Shown here: positions 18,209 to 27,256 of the stretch, piece by piece | How positions within the stretch are numbered: position 1 is the stretch's first letter | How the letters are laid out: the number at the start of each line of letters is the position of its first letter | Assembly (NCBI RefSeq): GCF_012849555.1 | Contig: NZ_CP051685.1 | Span: 4,588,001-4,652,000, forward strand | Length of the DNA stretch: 64,000 nt | DNA from: Massilia forsythiae | Lineage (GTDB): Bacteria; Pseudomonadota; Gammaproteobacteria; Burkholderiales; Burkholderiaceae_D | Direction of reading: 5' to 3' | Notes under the pieces: model-generated | Told to the model about the DNA's origin: nothing | Databases searched by the model: none | What the model saw: the letters and a program-made list of their open reading frames with translations, nothing else | Position numbers and translations under genes: made by a program

Positions 18209-18700
18209 ATGGACAATGCGCCGGCTTCGCTGGATTTCTCGCAGGGCGCCTACGCGTACACCGCGACGGCGCGCTACGGCCTGTACGGGAATGGCGATTT
18301 CCTGAGTGTCGTCCTGGGGGGCGATGCCCTGGTCATCACCTTCACCGGCGCCAACGTCGATGCGATCGGCGGCAATTTCTACAACACCGGCTTCGATGAA
18401 GAATTCCAGGCGCTGGCGATCACCATCGCCCTGAGCGACGGCACCAGCACCACCTTCGCGCCGACGTCGATCGCCGACAGCTACCGCGGCTTCACCAGCG
18501 ACGTCGCCATCCGCTCGCTGACGATCTCGAACGGTATCTTCTCCAGCTTCGTCACCGTCGACAACCTGACGGTCGGCACGGCCCTGGCCGGGCCGGGCGC
18601 CGACGTGCCCGAGCCGGCCAGCCTGGCGCTGATGGGCGCCGGCCTGGCCGGGCTGGCGCTGCTGCGCCGGCGCCGCACGCCAGCTTCGTCGGCCTTCTAG
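18209..18700 (+). CDS. PEP-CTERM protein lacking its signal peptide (probable pseudogene)
   Basis: 163 aa. The C-terminus is a textbook PEP-CTERM sorting signal: VPEPASLALMGAGLAGLALL then RRRR, recognised by exosortase in cells that export these proteins to the surface or matrix. The rest is a beta-rich extracellular-type domain. No signal peptide is present, although PEP-CTERM proteins need one. In-frame homologous-looking residues (TFDTPTD) continue upstream of ATG 18209 to a TGA at 18164 without any other start. The 5' end has therefore been lost, next to the VOC relic. It could be translated but should not be exported. Confidence 0.7.
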   Translation: MDNAPASLDFSQGAYAYTATARYGLYGNGDFLSVVLGGDALVITFTGANVDAIGGNFYNTGFDEEFQALAITIALSDGTSTTFAPTSIADSYRGFTSDVAIRSLTISNGIFSSFVTVDNLTVGTALAGPGADVPEPASLALMGAGLAGLALLRRRRTPASSAF

Positions 18701-18847
18701 GCCTCCTATGCTATCCCGTCCGGCTGCTTTGCTTATCAGCCGCGGCGAATTTGAAACCGAGGATTCATTGGTTCTGCGGGCAAAACCCCGGTGCTAATCT
18801 GGCCCCGGCCGTGCGCACCAGCGCCGGCCGTCCACGCCGGAGAGCCA

Positions 18848-20266
18848 ATGACGCAGCACCCGAAACAGCACCCGAAGCAGATCCGCCTCAACGCCTTCAA
18901 CATGAACTGCGTCGGGCACATCCACCACGGATTGTGGAAGCACCCGCGCGACAATTCGGTCGACTACCACAAGCCGGCATACTGGACCGAACTGGCGCAG
19001 CTGCTGGAGCGCGGCCTGTTCGATGCCGTGTTCCTGGCCGATATCGTCGGCGTCTACGACGTGCTCGGCGGCGGCATCGAGGTCACGGCGCGCGAAGCGG
19101 TCCAGCTGCCGGTGAACGACCCGACCTACGTGGTGCCGATCATGGCGCAGGCCACGCGCCATCTCGGCTTCGGCGTCACCGCCAATCTCACCTACGAACA
19201 CCCGTACCTGTTCGCGCGCCGCATGGCGACGCTGGATCACCTGACGTCCGGCCGGGTCGGCTGGAACATCGTCACCGGCTACCTGGACAGCGCCGCGCGC
19301 GCGGTCGGCCTGAAGCAGCAGTTCGACCACGACGACCGCTACGACCGCGGCGACGATTTCCTCGACGCCTTTTATAAGCTGCTGGAAGGCAGCTGGGAGG
19401 ACGGCGCCGTGCTGGCCGACCGCGAACGCGGCGTGTACGCCGATCCGGCGCGCATCCACCGCGTCTGGCACGAGGGGCCGTACTACAAGGTCGACGGCGT
19501 CTACAACCTGACCGCGCCGTCGCCGCAGCGCACGCCGGTGCTGTTCCAGGCCGGCGCCTCGCAGCGCGGCAACCGGTTCGCCGCGCGCCACGCCGAATGT
19601 GTATTCACCGGCGCGCCCGACCGCGCCGGGCTGGCGCGCATCGTCGCCAACATCCGCGCGCTGGCGGTGGAGGCGGGCCGGCGCGCCGACGACGTCAAGG
19701 TGTTTTCCAGCCTGTCCGTGATCGTCGACCGCAGCGCCGCCGCCGCCCGCGACAAGTACGAGGACTACCGCCGCTATGCCAGCGCCGAGGGCGCGCTGGC
19801 GCACATGGTCAGCGGCACCGGCGTCGACCTGGAACGCTTCGGCCTGGACGAGGAAATCACCGACGCCAAGCTGGAAGCGCTGTACCCGGACCGCCTGCGC
19901 CGCGTGGGAGAAGCGCGCGCCGGCCGCTTCCCGCCGGGGACCACGCGCCGCCAGCTGCTGGCCGCGCGTCCGTTCGGTTCGCAGCAACAGCCGCTCGTCG
20001 GCACGCCGTCGCAAGTGGCGGACGAGATCGCCCGGCTGGTCGAGGAGACCGGCGTGGACGGTTTCAACCTGACCCGCACCGTGGCGCCGGAAAGCTACCG
20101 CGACTTCATCGAGCTGGTGATCCCGGAATTGCAGCAGCGCGGTCTGTACAAGACCGCCTACGAAGAAGGCACGCTGCGCGAAAAACTGTTCGGCGCCGGC
20201 CAGGCGCACCTGCCGGCGCGCCACCACGGCGCCAGCCATCGCAGCTGGCAACGGAGCGCGGCATGA
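18848..20266 (+). CDS. FMN-dependent monooxygenase, NtaA/SnaA/DszA family
   Basis: 472 aa, the usual length of this luciferase-like (LLM) group. These enzymes use FMNH2 supplied by a separate reductase and O2 to open C-N or C-S bonds (nitrilotriacetate, pristinamycin, dibenzothiophene sulfone; also alkyl sulfone and sulfonate relatives). Family features: RLNAFNMNCVGHIHHGLW near the N-terminus, RVGWNIVTGYLDSAAR, and VLFQAGASQRGNRFAARHAE. The ATG at 18848 follows GGAGAGCC. The stop overlaps the next gene (ATGA, 20263). Being first in an operon with an ABC importer and an SfnB-like enzyme points to desulfurisation of an organosulfur compound (inferred). Confidence 0.87.
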   Translation: MTQHPKQHPKQIRLNAFNMNCVGHIHHGLWKHPRDNSVDYHKPAYWTELAQLLERGLFDAVFLADIVGVYDVLGGGIEVTAREAVQLPVNDPTYVVPIMAQATRHLGFGVTANLTYEHPYLFARRMATLDHLTSGRVGWNIVTGYLDSAARAVGLKQQFDHDDRYDRGDDFLDAFYKLLEGSWEDGAVLADRERGVYADPARIHRVWHEGPYYKVDGVYNLTAPSPQRTPVLFQAGASQRGNRFAARHAECVFTGAPDRAGLARIVANIRALAVEAGRRADDVKVFSSLSVIVDRSAAAARDKYEDYRRYASAEGALAHMVSGTGVDLERFGLDEEITDAKLEALYPDRLRRVGEARAGRFPPGTTRRQLLAARPFGSQQQPLVGTPSQVADEIARLVEETGVDGFNLTRTVAPESYRDFIELVIPELQQRGLYKTAYEEGTLREKLFGAGQAHLPARHHGASHRSWQRSAA

Positions 20267-22107
20267 ACGCGCCTCGGCACGACGGCGGCGAGGGGTCCGG
20301 CGCCTGGCGCGAGCGCGGCCTGGGCGGACGGCCCGGCGCCAACGATGCGCCGCCGCTGCTGCAGGTGCGCGGCCTGGAGGTGTACTACCCGGACGGCGCG
20401 GCCGTGCACGGCTTCGACCTCGACGTGCACGCCGACGAGGTGGTGGCGCTGGTGGGCGAATCCGGCTGCGGCAAGTCGACCGTGGCGGCCGCCATCGCCG
20501 GCCTGCTGCCGGCGCGCGCGCGGGCGCAGGGCACGATCCGCTTCGAGGGCCGCGAATTGCTGGGCGCGCCGGACGCCGTGCTGCGCGATCTGCGCGGCAG
20601 CCGCATCGGCATGGTCTTCCAGGAGCCGATGACTTCCTTGAATCCGGTCCTGACGATCGGCGTGCAGATCGGCGAGGTGCTGCGGCGCCACTGGAAGCTG
20701 TCCGCGGCGGCGGCGCGCGCCCGCGCCATCGAACTGCTCGACCTGGTCGGCCTGCCCGAGCCGCAGCGGCGCATCGACGATCATCCGCATCACCTGTCCG
20801 GCGGCCAGCGCCAGCGCGTGATGATCGCCATCGCCGTCGCCTGCGAACCGCGCCTGCTGGTGGCGGACGAACCGACCACGGCGCTCGACGCCACCATCCA
20901 GGCGCAGGTGCTGGAACTGCTGGACGGCCTGCGCCGCCGCCTCGGCATGGGGCTGCTATTGATCACGCACGACCTGGCGGTGGTCGGGAAGTGGGCCGAC
21001 CGCGTCGCCGTCATGCGCGGCGGCGCCAAGGTCGAGGAGGGCACGCGCGAGCGCTTGTTCTTCGCCCCGCAGCACCCGTACAGCCGCGGCCTGCTGGCGG
21101 CCTCGCTGCACGTCGGCGCCGGTTGCCACCACGGCACCGTGCGCCTGACCGAGATCGGCGGCGCGGACGAGGGCATCGAGACCACGCCACGGCAGCCGCA
21201 TGCGGCGCCACCGGCGATCCGGGGCGCGGCCGGAGCGGATGCCGGCGCCGTTGCGGCGAACGCCTCGCAAGCGTCCGCTGCCGGACCGGTGCTGGCGGTA
21301 CATAACCTGGTCGCGCAGTACTCGTCGCGCTACGGCACCATCTCGGCGGTCAAGGACGTGTCCTTCGAGATCGCCCGCGGCGAGACGCTCGGCCTGGTGG
21401 GCGAATCCGGCTGCGGCAAATCGACCCTGAGCAAGACCATCGTCGGCCTCAATCCGGCCGTAGGCGGCCAGGTGATCCTGGACGGCACCGACATCGCGCC
21501 GCTGCGCGGGCGTGCCCTGCGGCCGCACCGCAGCAAGGTGCAGGTGGTGTTCCAGGATCCGTACGCTGCGCTCGACCCGCGCCAGCGCATCGGCGATGCG
21601 CTGGACGAGGTACTGGCCGTGCAGCGCGTGCGCGACCGCGGCGAACGGCGCCGGCGGGTGGCGGCCATGCTCGACGCGGTCGGCTTGCCGGCGAGCGCCG
21701 CGCGCCGCTATCCGCACGAGTTTTCCGGCGGCCAGCGCCAGCGCATCGGCATCGCACGCGCCCTGATCCTGCGGCCGAAACTGCTGATCTGCGACGAGCC
21801 GGTGTCGGCGCTGGACGTGTCGGTGCGCGCGCAGATCCTCAACCTGTTCGTCGACCTGAAGCGCGAGTTCGGCCTGTCCTACCTGTTCATCTCGCATGAC
21901 CTGGCGGTGATCGACTACATGGCCGACCGGGTGATGGTGATGCAGAAGGGCGAGGCCGTGGAGACCATCGCGCGCGAGCGGCTGTTCACGGACGCCGCGC
22001 ATCCGTACACCCGTTCGCTGATCGCCGCCGCGCCGCGCTGGCCGGAATCATCAACGCCGGCCCAGGCGCCCGCGCCAATGCCGGCGCCGCTCGCCCGCTT
22101 CGCCTGA
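20263..22107 (+). CDS. Dipeptide-type ABC transporter, fused double ATPase
   Basis: 614 aa with two complete ABC ATPase domains in one chain (about 30-290 and 340-600), as in glutathione importer GsiA. Each half has Walker A ([24 protein letters not shown]), signature ([18 protein letters not shown]) and Walker B ([19 protein letters not shown]). It energises import through the two permeases encoded directly downstream. The start overlaps the monooxygenase stop. The substrate is not readable from ATPases; the locus suggests an organosulfur compound rather than peptides. Confidence 0.92.
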   Translation: MNAPRHDGGEGSGAWRERGLGGRPGANDAPPLLQVRGLEVYYPDGAAVHGFDLDVHADEVVALVGESGCGKSTVAAAIAGLLPARARAQGTIRFEGRELLGAPDAVLRDLRGSRIGMVFQEPMTSLNPVLTIGVQIGEVLRRHWKLSAAAARARAIELLDLVGLPEPQRRIDDHPHHLSGGQRQRVMIAIAVACEPRLLVADEPTTALDATIQAQVLELLDGLRRRLGMGLLLITHDLAVVGKWADRVAVMRGGAKVEEGTRERLFFAPQHPYSRGLLAASLHVGAGCHHGTVRLTEIGGADEGIETTPRQPHAAPPAIRGAAGADAGAVAANASQASAAGPVLAVHNLVAQYSSRYGTISAVKDVSFEIARGETLGLVGESGCGKSTLSKTIVGLNPAVGGQVILDGTDIAPLRGRALRPHRSKVQVVFQDPYAALDPRQRIGDALDEVLAVQRVRDRGERRRRVAAMLDAVGLPASAARRYPHEFSGGQRQRIGIARALILRPKLLICDEPVSALDVSVRAQILNLFVDLKREFGLSYLFISHDLAVIDYMADRVMVMQKGEAVETIARERLFTDAAHPYTRSLIAAAPRWPESSTPAQAPAPMPAPLARFA

Positions 22108-22116
22108 GAGGACCGC

Positions 22117-23106
22117 ATGGGCCCCTACATCCGCCGCCGCCTGCTGCAATTCATCCCGATCGCCTTCAGCATCTGCGTGCTGAACTTCCTGCTGATCCAG
22201 CTCGCCCCCGGCGACCTGGCCGAGATCGTCGCCGGCGAAACCGGGCAGGGCGACGCCGGCGCCGACAATGCCGCCTACGTGGCCGAGCTGCGCAAGTCGT
22301 TCGGGCTGGACCAGCCGGCCTGGATGCGCCTGCTCGCCTACCTGGGCCGGCTGGCGCGCTTCGATCTCGGCTATTCGCACCGCTTCGGCGCGCCGGTGGC
22401 GGAGCTGGTCGGCGCACGCATCGGCGCCAGCGCGCTGCTCGGCCTGTCCAGCCTGGCCATCGCGGTAGTGGGCGGCGTGCTGCTCGGCGTGCTGTGCGCG
22501 CGCCGCCGCAACGGCCGCCTCGACCGCCTGGTGTCGGCGCTGATGGCGCTGTGCTATTCGGTGCCGGTGTTCTGGCTGGCGCTGATGCTGGTGGTCGCCT
22601 TTGCCGTCAAGCTGCAGTGGTTCCCGGTCGGCGGCATGCAGGAAGTCGGCATCGAGGCGCAGGGGCGCTGGGCGCAGGTGCGCGACGTGTTGTGGCACCT
22701 GGTGCTGCCGGTGGCGACCTTGTCCGTGTATTCGCTGGCGGTGTACGCCCGCTTCACGCGCGCCTCGATGCTGGATGCGCTGCAGGAAGACTATGTGCGC
22801 ACCGCGCGCGCCAAGGGCTTGTCGGAAGCGGCGGTGCTGCTGCGCCATGCGCTGCGCAATGCCGTGCTGCCGGTGCTGACCCTGGTCGGCGCCCACTTCG
22901 GCGAACTGCTGGCCGGCAGCATCGTGGTCGAGACCGTGTTTTCCTGGCCCGGCCTGGGCAAGCTGACCTACGACGCCGTGCTGGGCCGCGACACCAGCCT
23001 GCTGCTGTCGATCCTGTTCCTCAGTTCCATGCTGGTGCTGGCCACCAGCCTGGCGCTCGACATCCTGACGGCGCGGCTCGATCCGCGCATCGACCTGCAA
23101 CGCTGA
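22117..23106 (+). CDS. ABC transporter permease (DppB/GsiC type)
   Basis: 329 aa inner-membrane permease with six hydrophobic segments. It begins MGPYIRRRLLQFIP, standard for the DppB group, and has the EAA loop around DYVRTARAKGLSEAAVLLRH that contacts the ATPase. It starts 9 nt after the ATPase gene with a GAGAGGA ribosome site. It pairs with the DppC-type permease that follows. Confidence 0.92.
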   Translation: MGPYIRRRLLQFIPIAFSICVLNFLLIQLAPGDLAEIVAGETGQGDAGADNAAYVAELRKSFGLDQPAWMRLLAYLGRLARFDLGYSHRFGAPVAELVGARIGASALLGLSSLAIAVVGGVLLGVLCARRRNGRLDRLVSALMALCYSVPVFWLALMLVVAFAVKLQWFPVGGMQEVGIEAQGRWAQVRDVLWHLVLPVATLSVYSLAVYARFTRASMLDALQEDYVRTARAKGLSEAAVLLRHALRNAVLPVLTLVGAHFGELLAGSIVVETVFSWPGLGKLTYDAVLGRDTSLLLSILFLSSMLVLATSLALDILTARLDPRIDLQR

Positions 23107-23113
23107 AGCCATG

Positions 23114-23144
23114 ACGACGAATCCACGACGAATCCACGACGATG
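23114..23144 (+). repeat. 11-bp tandem repeat at the second permease start
   Basis: ACGACGAATCC occurs twice (23114-23124, 23125-23135) with a partial third copy that runs into the ATG at 23142. The spacing between the first permease gene and the second is made almost wholly of this repeat, and no Shine-Dalgarno sequence is visible in it. Confidence 0.7.
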
Positions 23145-24059
23145 AGCATACCGCAACCGATCCCGGCGTCCGTTTCCGCGGCCGCCTCCCTGTCCGATTC
23201 CGCGCCGGCGCCGGCGACGCCGCCGTCCCCGGCGCGCCAGACGGCCGCCTTCCCGGCGCAGGCGCGGCTGGCCCTGGCGGCGCTGCTGCTGGTGCTGCTG
23301 GCCGCCGTATGCGCGCCGCTGCTGTACCCGGGCGACCCGCTCGACATGACGCTGCCGCCCTACCTGTGGCCGGGCCAGGACTGGCGCCACCCGCTGGGCT
23401 CCGACCTGATGGGGCGCGACCTCGGCGCCGGCCTGGCGCACGGCGCGCGCGTGTCGCTGCTGGTGGGCGCCGCCGCCGCGGCCTTGAGCTTGTCGATCGG
23501 CGTGGCGGTCGGCACGCTGGCCGGCTGGCATGGCGGCTGGATCGACAACGCCCTGATGCGCGTGACCGACTTCTTCCAGATCGTGCCGCGCTTCCTGCTG
23601 GCGATCGTGCTGGTGGCGGCGCTGGAGCCGTCGCTATGGGTGGTGGTGCTGGCGCTCGGCGTGACGTCCTGGACCCACACCGCGCGCGTGGTGCGCGCCG
23701 AGGTGCTGGGCCTGCGCAACCGCGAGTACGTCCAGGCCGGCATCGCCGCCGGCATGGGCCAGGCGCGCATCGTGCTGCGCCACGTGCTGCCGAACGCGTT
23801 GACGCCGATCCTGGTCAGCACCTCGATCGTGGTGGCCGGCTGCATCCTGTCCGAGTCGGCCCTGGCCTTCCTCGGGCTGGGCGACCCCAACCTGCCCAGC
23901 TGGGGCGCGATGATCGCATCGAGCCGCGAGGCGATCCAGAGCGGCTGGTACATGATCGCCATCCCCGGCGCCGCCGTGACGCTGACCGTGTGGTCGCTCA
24001 ACGTGCTGGGCGACGCCCTCAACCAATACTTCAACCCCAAGCTGAGAGACCGAGCATGA
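23142..24059 (+). CDS. ABC transporter permease (DppC/GsiD type)
   Basis: 305 aa. An extended Ala/Pro-rich N-terminal cytoplasmic stretch (about 1-40) precedes six membrane segments. DppC-group features are HPLGSDLMGRDLGAG and the EAA loop NREYVQAGIAAGMGQARIV. It forms the heterodimeric channel with the preceding permease. The start codon lies within an 11-bp tandem repeat and lacks an obvious ribosome site, so translation may depend on coupling. Its stop overlaps the SfnB-like start (ATGA at 24056). Confidence 0.92.
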   Translation: MSIPQPIPASVSAAASLSDSAPAPATPPSPARQTAAFPAQARLALAALLLVLLAAVCAPLLYPGDPLDMTLPPYLWPGQDWRHPLGSDLMGRDLGAGLAHGARVSLLVGAAAAALSLSIGVAVGTLAGWHGGWIDNALMRVTDFFQIVPRFLLAIVLVAALEPSLWVVVLALGVTSWTHTARVVRAEVLGLRNREYVQAGIAAGMGQARIVLRHVLPNALTPILVSTSIVVAGCILSESALAFLGLGDPNLPSWGAMIASSREAIQSGWYMIAIPGAAVTLTVWSLNVLGDALNQYFNPKLRDRA

Positions 24060-25393
24060 CACCACCCATCACCGCCATCGGCCCGGGCAGGGCGCACCTG
24101 ATCCGCGACGACGAAGAGGCATTGGCCGTCGCCGCCGCGCTGGCCGCGGAGTTCGCGCCCGGCGCCGCGCAGCGCGACCGCGAACGCCGCCTGCCGCTGG
24201 CGGAACTGCGCCGCATCCGCCAGAGCGGCCTGTGGGGCATCACCGTGCCGCGCGAATACGGCGGGGCCGGCGTGTCGTACGCGACGCTGGCGCGCGTGAT
24301 CGCGCTGCTGGCCGCGGCCGACGGTTCGATCGGCCAGATCCCGCAGAACCATTATTTCATTATCGAGATCATCCGCCACGAGGGCAGCGAGCAGCAGAAG
24401 CGCTTCTTCTTCGAGCGCGTGCTGGCCGGCGACCACTTCGGCAACGCGCTGGTGGAGCCGGACGTGCGCAGGCCGGAAGACCGCAAGGTCAGCCTGACCC
24501 GCGACGCGGGCGGCGAAGGCTGGCGCGTCAGCGTGCGCAAGTTCTACTCGACCGGCGCGCTGTTCGCCGAGTGGGTGCCGGTGGCGGTCGGCGACGCCGA
24601 CAGGAAGCACTGGCTGGCGATCTATCCGCGCGACGCCGAGGGCTTGAGCGTGATCGACGACTGGGCCGCCTTCGGCCAGCGCACCACGGCCAGCGGCAGC
24701 GTGCTGGTGGACGACGCGTACCTGGCGCCGCACCTGCTGGTGCCGCACACGCTGAATGCCGACCATGTGAAACCGGTGGCGCCGATCGGCCAGGTACTGC
24801 ACGCGGCGATCGACACCGGCATCGCGCGCGCCGCCTTCGAGGCGACGATCGCCTTCATCCGCGCGCGCAATCCGCTGCCGCCGGATGCGCCGCCCGGCAC
24901 GCCGTGGGAAGAGGACCAATTGAGCATCCGCGAGGTGGGCGAGCTGGCCGTGGCGCTGCATGGCGCCGAGGCGCTGCTGGAGCGTGCCGGCCTGGCCATC
25001 GACCGTGCCTGGCAAACGGCTGCCGCGCACGACTGGACGCGCGCGGCGGTGGCGGTGTCGGAAGCGCGCGCCGCCTCCACCCACGCGGCGCTGCTGATCA
25101 CGAATAAACTGTTCGAACTGGCCGGTACGCGCTCGACCGCGCCGGAACACGGCCTGGACCGCCTGTGGCGCGACGCGCGCACGCACACGCTGCACGATCC
25201 GGTGCGCTGGCGCCTGTTCGACGTCGGCAACTACTACCTGAACGGCAAGGCGCCGCTGCGCCGGCCGAAGTATCTGGAGCAGCCGCAGGCGGCGTCCGCG
25301 CATCCGGTGCCGGCACCGGCGCCCGATGCGCAGGCCGTACCGGCGCAGGCAACGACCGCGCCGGCGCCGGTGCGCGCCGCGGCGGCGCTGTGA
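24056..25393 (+). CDS. SfnB/DszC-like flavin-dependent monooxygenase (acyl-CoA dehydrogenase fold)
   Basis: 445 aa with the acyl-CoA dehydrogenase fold: helical N-domain (about 10-135), beta barrel (about 140-240, RKFYSTGALFAEWVPV) and C-terminal helical bundle. The LWGITVPREYGGAGVSY and IPQNHYF motifs fit the SfnB family of sulfur acquisition oxidoreductases, related to DszC, which use reduced flavin and O2 rather than dehydrogenate CoA esters. About 40 disordered Ala/Pro residues close the chain. It is coupled to the permease gene upstream and followed 11 nt later by the binding-protein gene. The substrate is unknown; sulfones or sulfides are likely by family. Confidence 0.87.
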   Translation: MTPPITAIGPGRAHLIRDDEEALAVAAALAAEFAPGAAQRDRERRLPLAELRRIRQSGLWGITVPREYGGAGVSYATLARVIALLAAADGSIGQIPQNHYFIIEIIRHEGSEQQKRFFFERVLAGDHFGNALVEPDVRRPEDRKVSLTRDAGGEGWRVSVRKFYSTGALFAEWVPVAVGDADRKHWLAIYPRDAEGLSVIDDWAAFGQRTTASGSVLVDDAYLAPHLLVPHTLNADHVKPVAPIGQVLHAAIDTGIARAAFEATIAFIRARNPLPPDAPPGTPWEEDQLSIREVGELAVALHGAEALLERAGLAIDRAWQTAAAHDWTRAAVAVSEARAASTHAALLITNKLFELAGTRSTAPEHGLDRLWRDARTHTLHDPVRWRLFDVGNYYLNGKAPLRRPKYLEQPQAASAHPVPAPAPDAQAVPAQATTAPAPVRAAAAL

Positions 25394-25404
25394 GGAGGGC
25401 GCAT

Positions 25405-27087
25405 ATGCAGCGAACCGGCATCAATCCCGTTTTCGATTCCCTGTCCGATCCGGCGCGCCGGCGCCTGCTGCGCCTGGCCGGCGCCGCGCTCGCCGGCGGC
25501 GCGCTGCCGCGACTGGCGCACGGGACGGCAGCCGCGCCTGCGCCTGCCGCGCCTGCGCCGGCCAAGGCCGCGCCGTCCGCCGCCACGCCCGAACGCGGCG
25601 GCACGCTGGTGGCGCTGGCCTTTCCGGAACCGTCCACGCTCGCCTTCCACGTCAACGGTTCCAACCCGAACCTGCTGGTCACCTCGAAGATCTACGACCG
25701 CCTGTTCGTCAACGGCAACGACGGCAAGCTGGTGCCGCGCCTGGCGCTGTCGGCCGAGGAATCGAAGGACGGGCTGGCCTGGACCATCCGGCTGCGCCGC
25801 GGCGTGACTTGGCACGACGGCCACCCGTTCGGCGCGGACGACGTCAAGTACTCGATCGAGACCATGTGGCCGCGTTCGATGAACAGCAGCTTCACCGCCG
25901 TCATCGAACGGGTGACGGCGCCGGACCCGCTGACGGTGGTGGTGCGCCTGAAGGAACCCTGGCCGGTGCTGGTCAACTACCTGGGCAGCAACAGCGGCGT
26001 GATCATGCCGCGCCACCTGTACGAGGGCACCGACCTGGTCACCAACCCGTGCAACAACCGGCCGGTCGGCACCGGGCCGTTCGTGTTCAAGGAATGGCAG
26101 CGCGGCAGCCACATCGTCCTGGAACGCAACCCGAACTATTATCTCCCTGGCTTGCCGCACCTGGACCGCATCGTCTGGAAGGTGGTCAACGATTCCGCCA
26201 GCCGCGCGGCGATGCTGGAAACCGGCGCCGCCCACTACGCGGCGCGCAACCCGGTCACCTTCAGCGACGCCGCGCGCCTGCGCCAGCTGCCCGGCCTGGC
26301 GCTCGACACCGCCCAGTACGAGCCCAGCACCTACTGGCTCGAATTCAACCTGCGCGACCCGCTGCTCGGCAAGCCGGCGGTGCGCCAGGCCATCGCCCAC
26401 GCCATCGACCGCGCCGCGCTGGTGCGCACCGTGTGGGGCGGCTACGGCGCCGCGCTCGATGCGCCGGTGCCGTCCGGCCTGCCGCAGTACGTGGTGAAGG
26501 ACGCCGCGCGCTATCCGTTCGACCCGCGGCGCGCCGAGCAATTGCTGGATGCGGCCGGGCTGCCGCGCAAGGCCGGCGGCTGGCGCTTCCGCCTGGTGCA
26601 CGACTTCATTCCCTTCGGCGACGACTACCGCCGCACCGGCGAGTTCGTGCGCCAGGCGCTGCGCCGCGTCGGCATTGATTGCGTGCTGGGCGGCAAGGAC
26701 TTGTCGACCTGGACGCGCGACGTGTTCACCGGGCGCCAGTTCCAGATGATCAGTTCCTGGGGCAGCTGGATGCCCGATCCCCAGAGCAGCTTCGACATCC
26801 GCTACGGCAAGCGCGGCGACCGCGTCGGCGTCCCTTGGAGCAAGGTGTCCGGCTACAGCAACGCCGAGATCGACCGTCTGCTCGACCAGACCCGTTCCGG
26901 CGTCGATCGCGCCGCGCGCGCCGTCAACTACCAACGCGTGCAGCGCATCGTGCAGGCCGACCTGCCGGTGCTGCAATTGCTGGAAGTGCGCTTCTTTTCG
27001 GTGGTCGGCAGGCGCGTGCACAACATCGACGAGTTTCCTTACCAGACCCGCAATAATTTCGCGAATGTGTGGCTGAGCAAGGCATAG
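25405..27087 (+). CDS. ABC transporter substrate-binding protein, family 5
   Basis: 560 aa periplasmic binding protein of the oligopeptide/nickel (SBP_bac_5) family. The N-terminus RRRLLRLAGAALAGGALPR resembles a Tat or Sec signal, followed by an Ala/Pro linker. Family landmarks: LAFPEPSTLAFHVNG, the WTIRLRRGVTWHDGHPF stretch, and GTGPFVFKEWQRGSHI. It delivers the ligand to the two permeases encoded upstream. Start ATG 25405 after GAGGAGG. It closes the import part of the sulfur locus. Confidence 0.92.
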   Translation: MQRTGINPVFDSLSDPARRRLLRLAGAALAGGALPRLAHGTAAAPAPAAPAPAKAAPSAATPERGGTLVALAFPEPSTLAFHVNGSNPNLLVTSKIYDRLFVNGNDGKLVPRLALSAEESKDGLAWTIRLRRGVTWHDGHPFGADDVKYSIETMWPRSMNSSFTAVIERVTAPDPLTVVVRLKEPWPVLVNYLGSNSGVIMPRHLYEGTDLVTNPCNNRPVGTGPFVFKEWQRGSHIVLERNPNYYLPGLPHLDRIVWKVVNDSASRAAMLETGAAHYAARNPVTFSDAARLRQLPGLALDTAQYEPSTYWLEFNLRDPLLGKPAVRQAIAHAIDRAALVRTVWGGYGAALDAPVPSGLPQYVVKDAARYPFDPRRAEQLLDAAGLPRKAGGWRFRLVHDFIPFGDDYRRTGEFVRQALRRVGIDCVLGGKDLSTWTRDVFTGRQFQMISSWGSWMPDPQSSFDIRYGKRGDRVGVPWSKVSGYSNAEIDRLLDQTRSGVDRAARAVNYQRVQRIVQADLPVLQLLEVRFFSVVGRRVHNIDEFPYQTRNNFANVWLSKA

Positions 27088-27102
27088 GTCTGCCGTTCGC
27101 CA

Positions 27103-27123
27103 AGCCGCGTCCATGGCGCGGCT
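27103..27123 (+). terminator. Possible terminator after the ABC/monooxygenase operon
   Basis: AGCCGCG (27103-27109), 7-nt loop, CGCGGCT (27117-27123), with a T-run only at 27136-27141. The distance between stem and T-run makes it a weak candidate. Confidence 0.35.
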
Positions 27124-27256
27124 GTCACTTCGCGTCTTTTTATCATGACAACCATCTGTTGCGATTCGTTCCCTGAATGATCGGAAGTACTTTATTTCTG
27201 TTTGCTAATCACTGAGGCTGCCCTTATCATTTCATCCGCAATCTTGTTGCGAATGC

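Noticed and set aside
18848-25393. Naming the LLM and SfnB-like genes dszA and dszC, a dibenzothiophene pathway.
   Set aside because: No dszB-like desulfinase is present and family membership covers many substrates. The gene names would overstate the evidence.
20263-27087. Calling the ABC importer a glutathione transporter (gsiABCD).
   Set aside because: The domain layout is the same, but neighbours are sulfur oxygenases and no gamma-glutamyl-handling enzyme is present. The substrate is left open.
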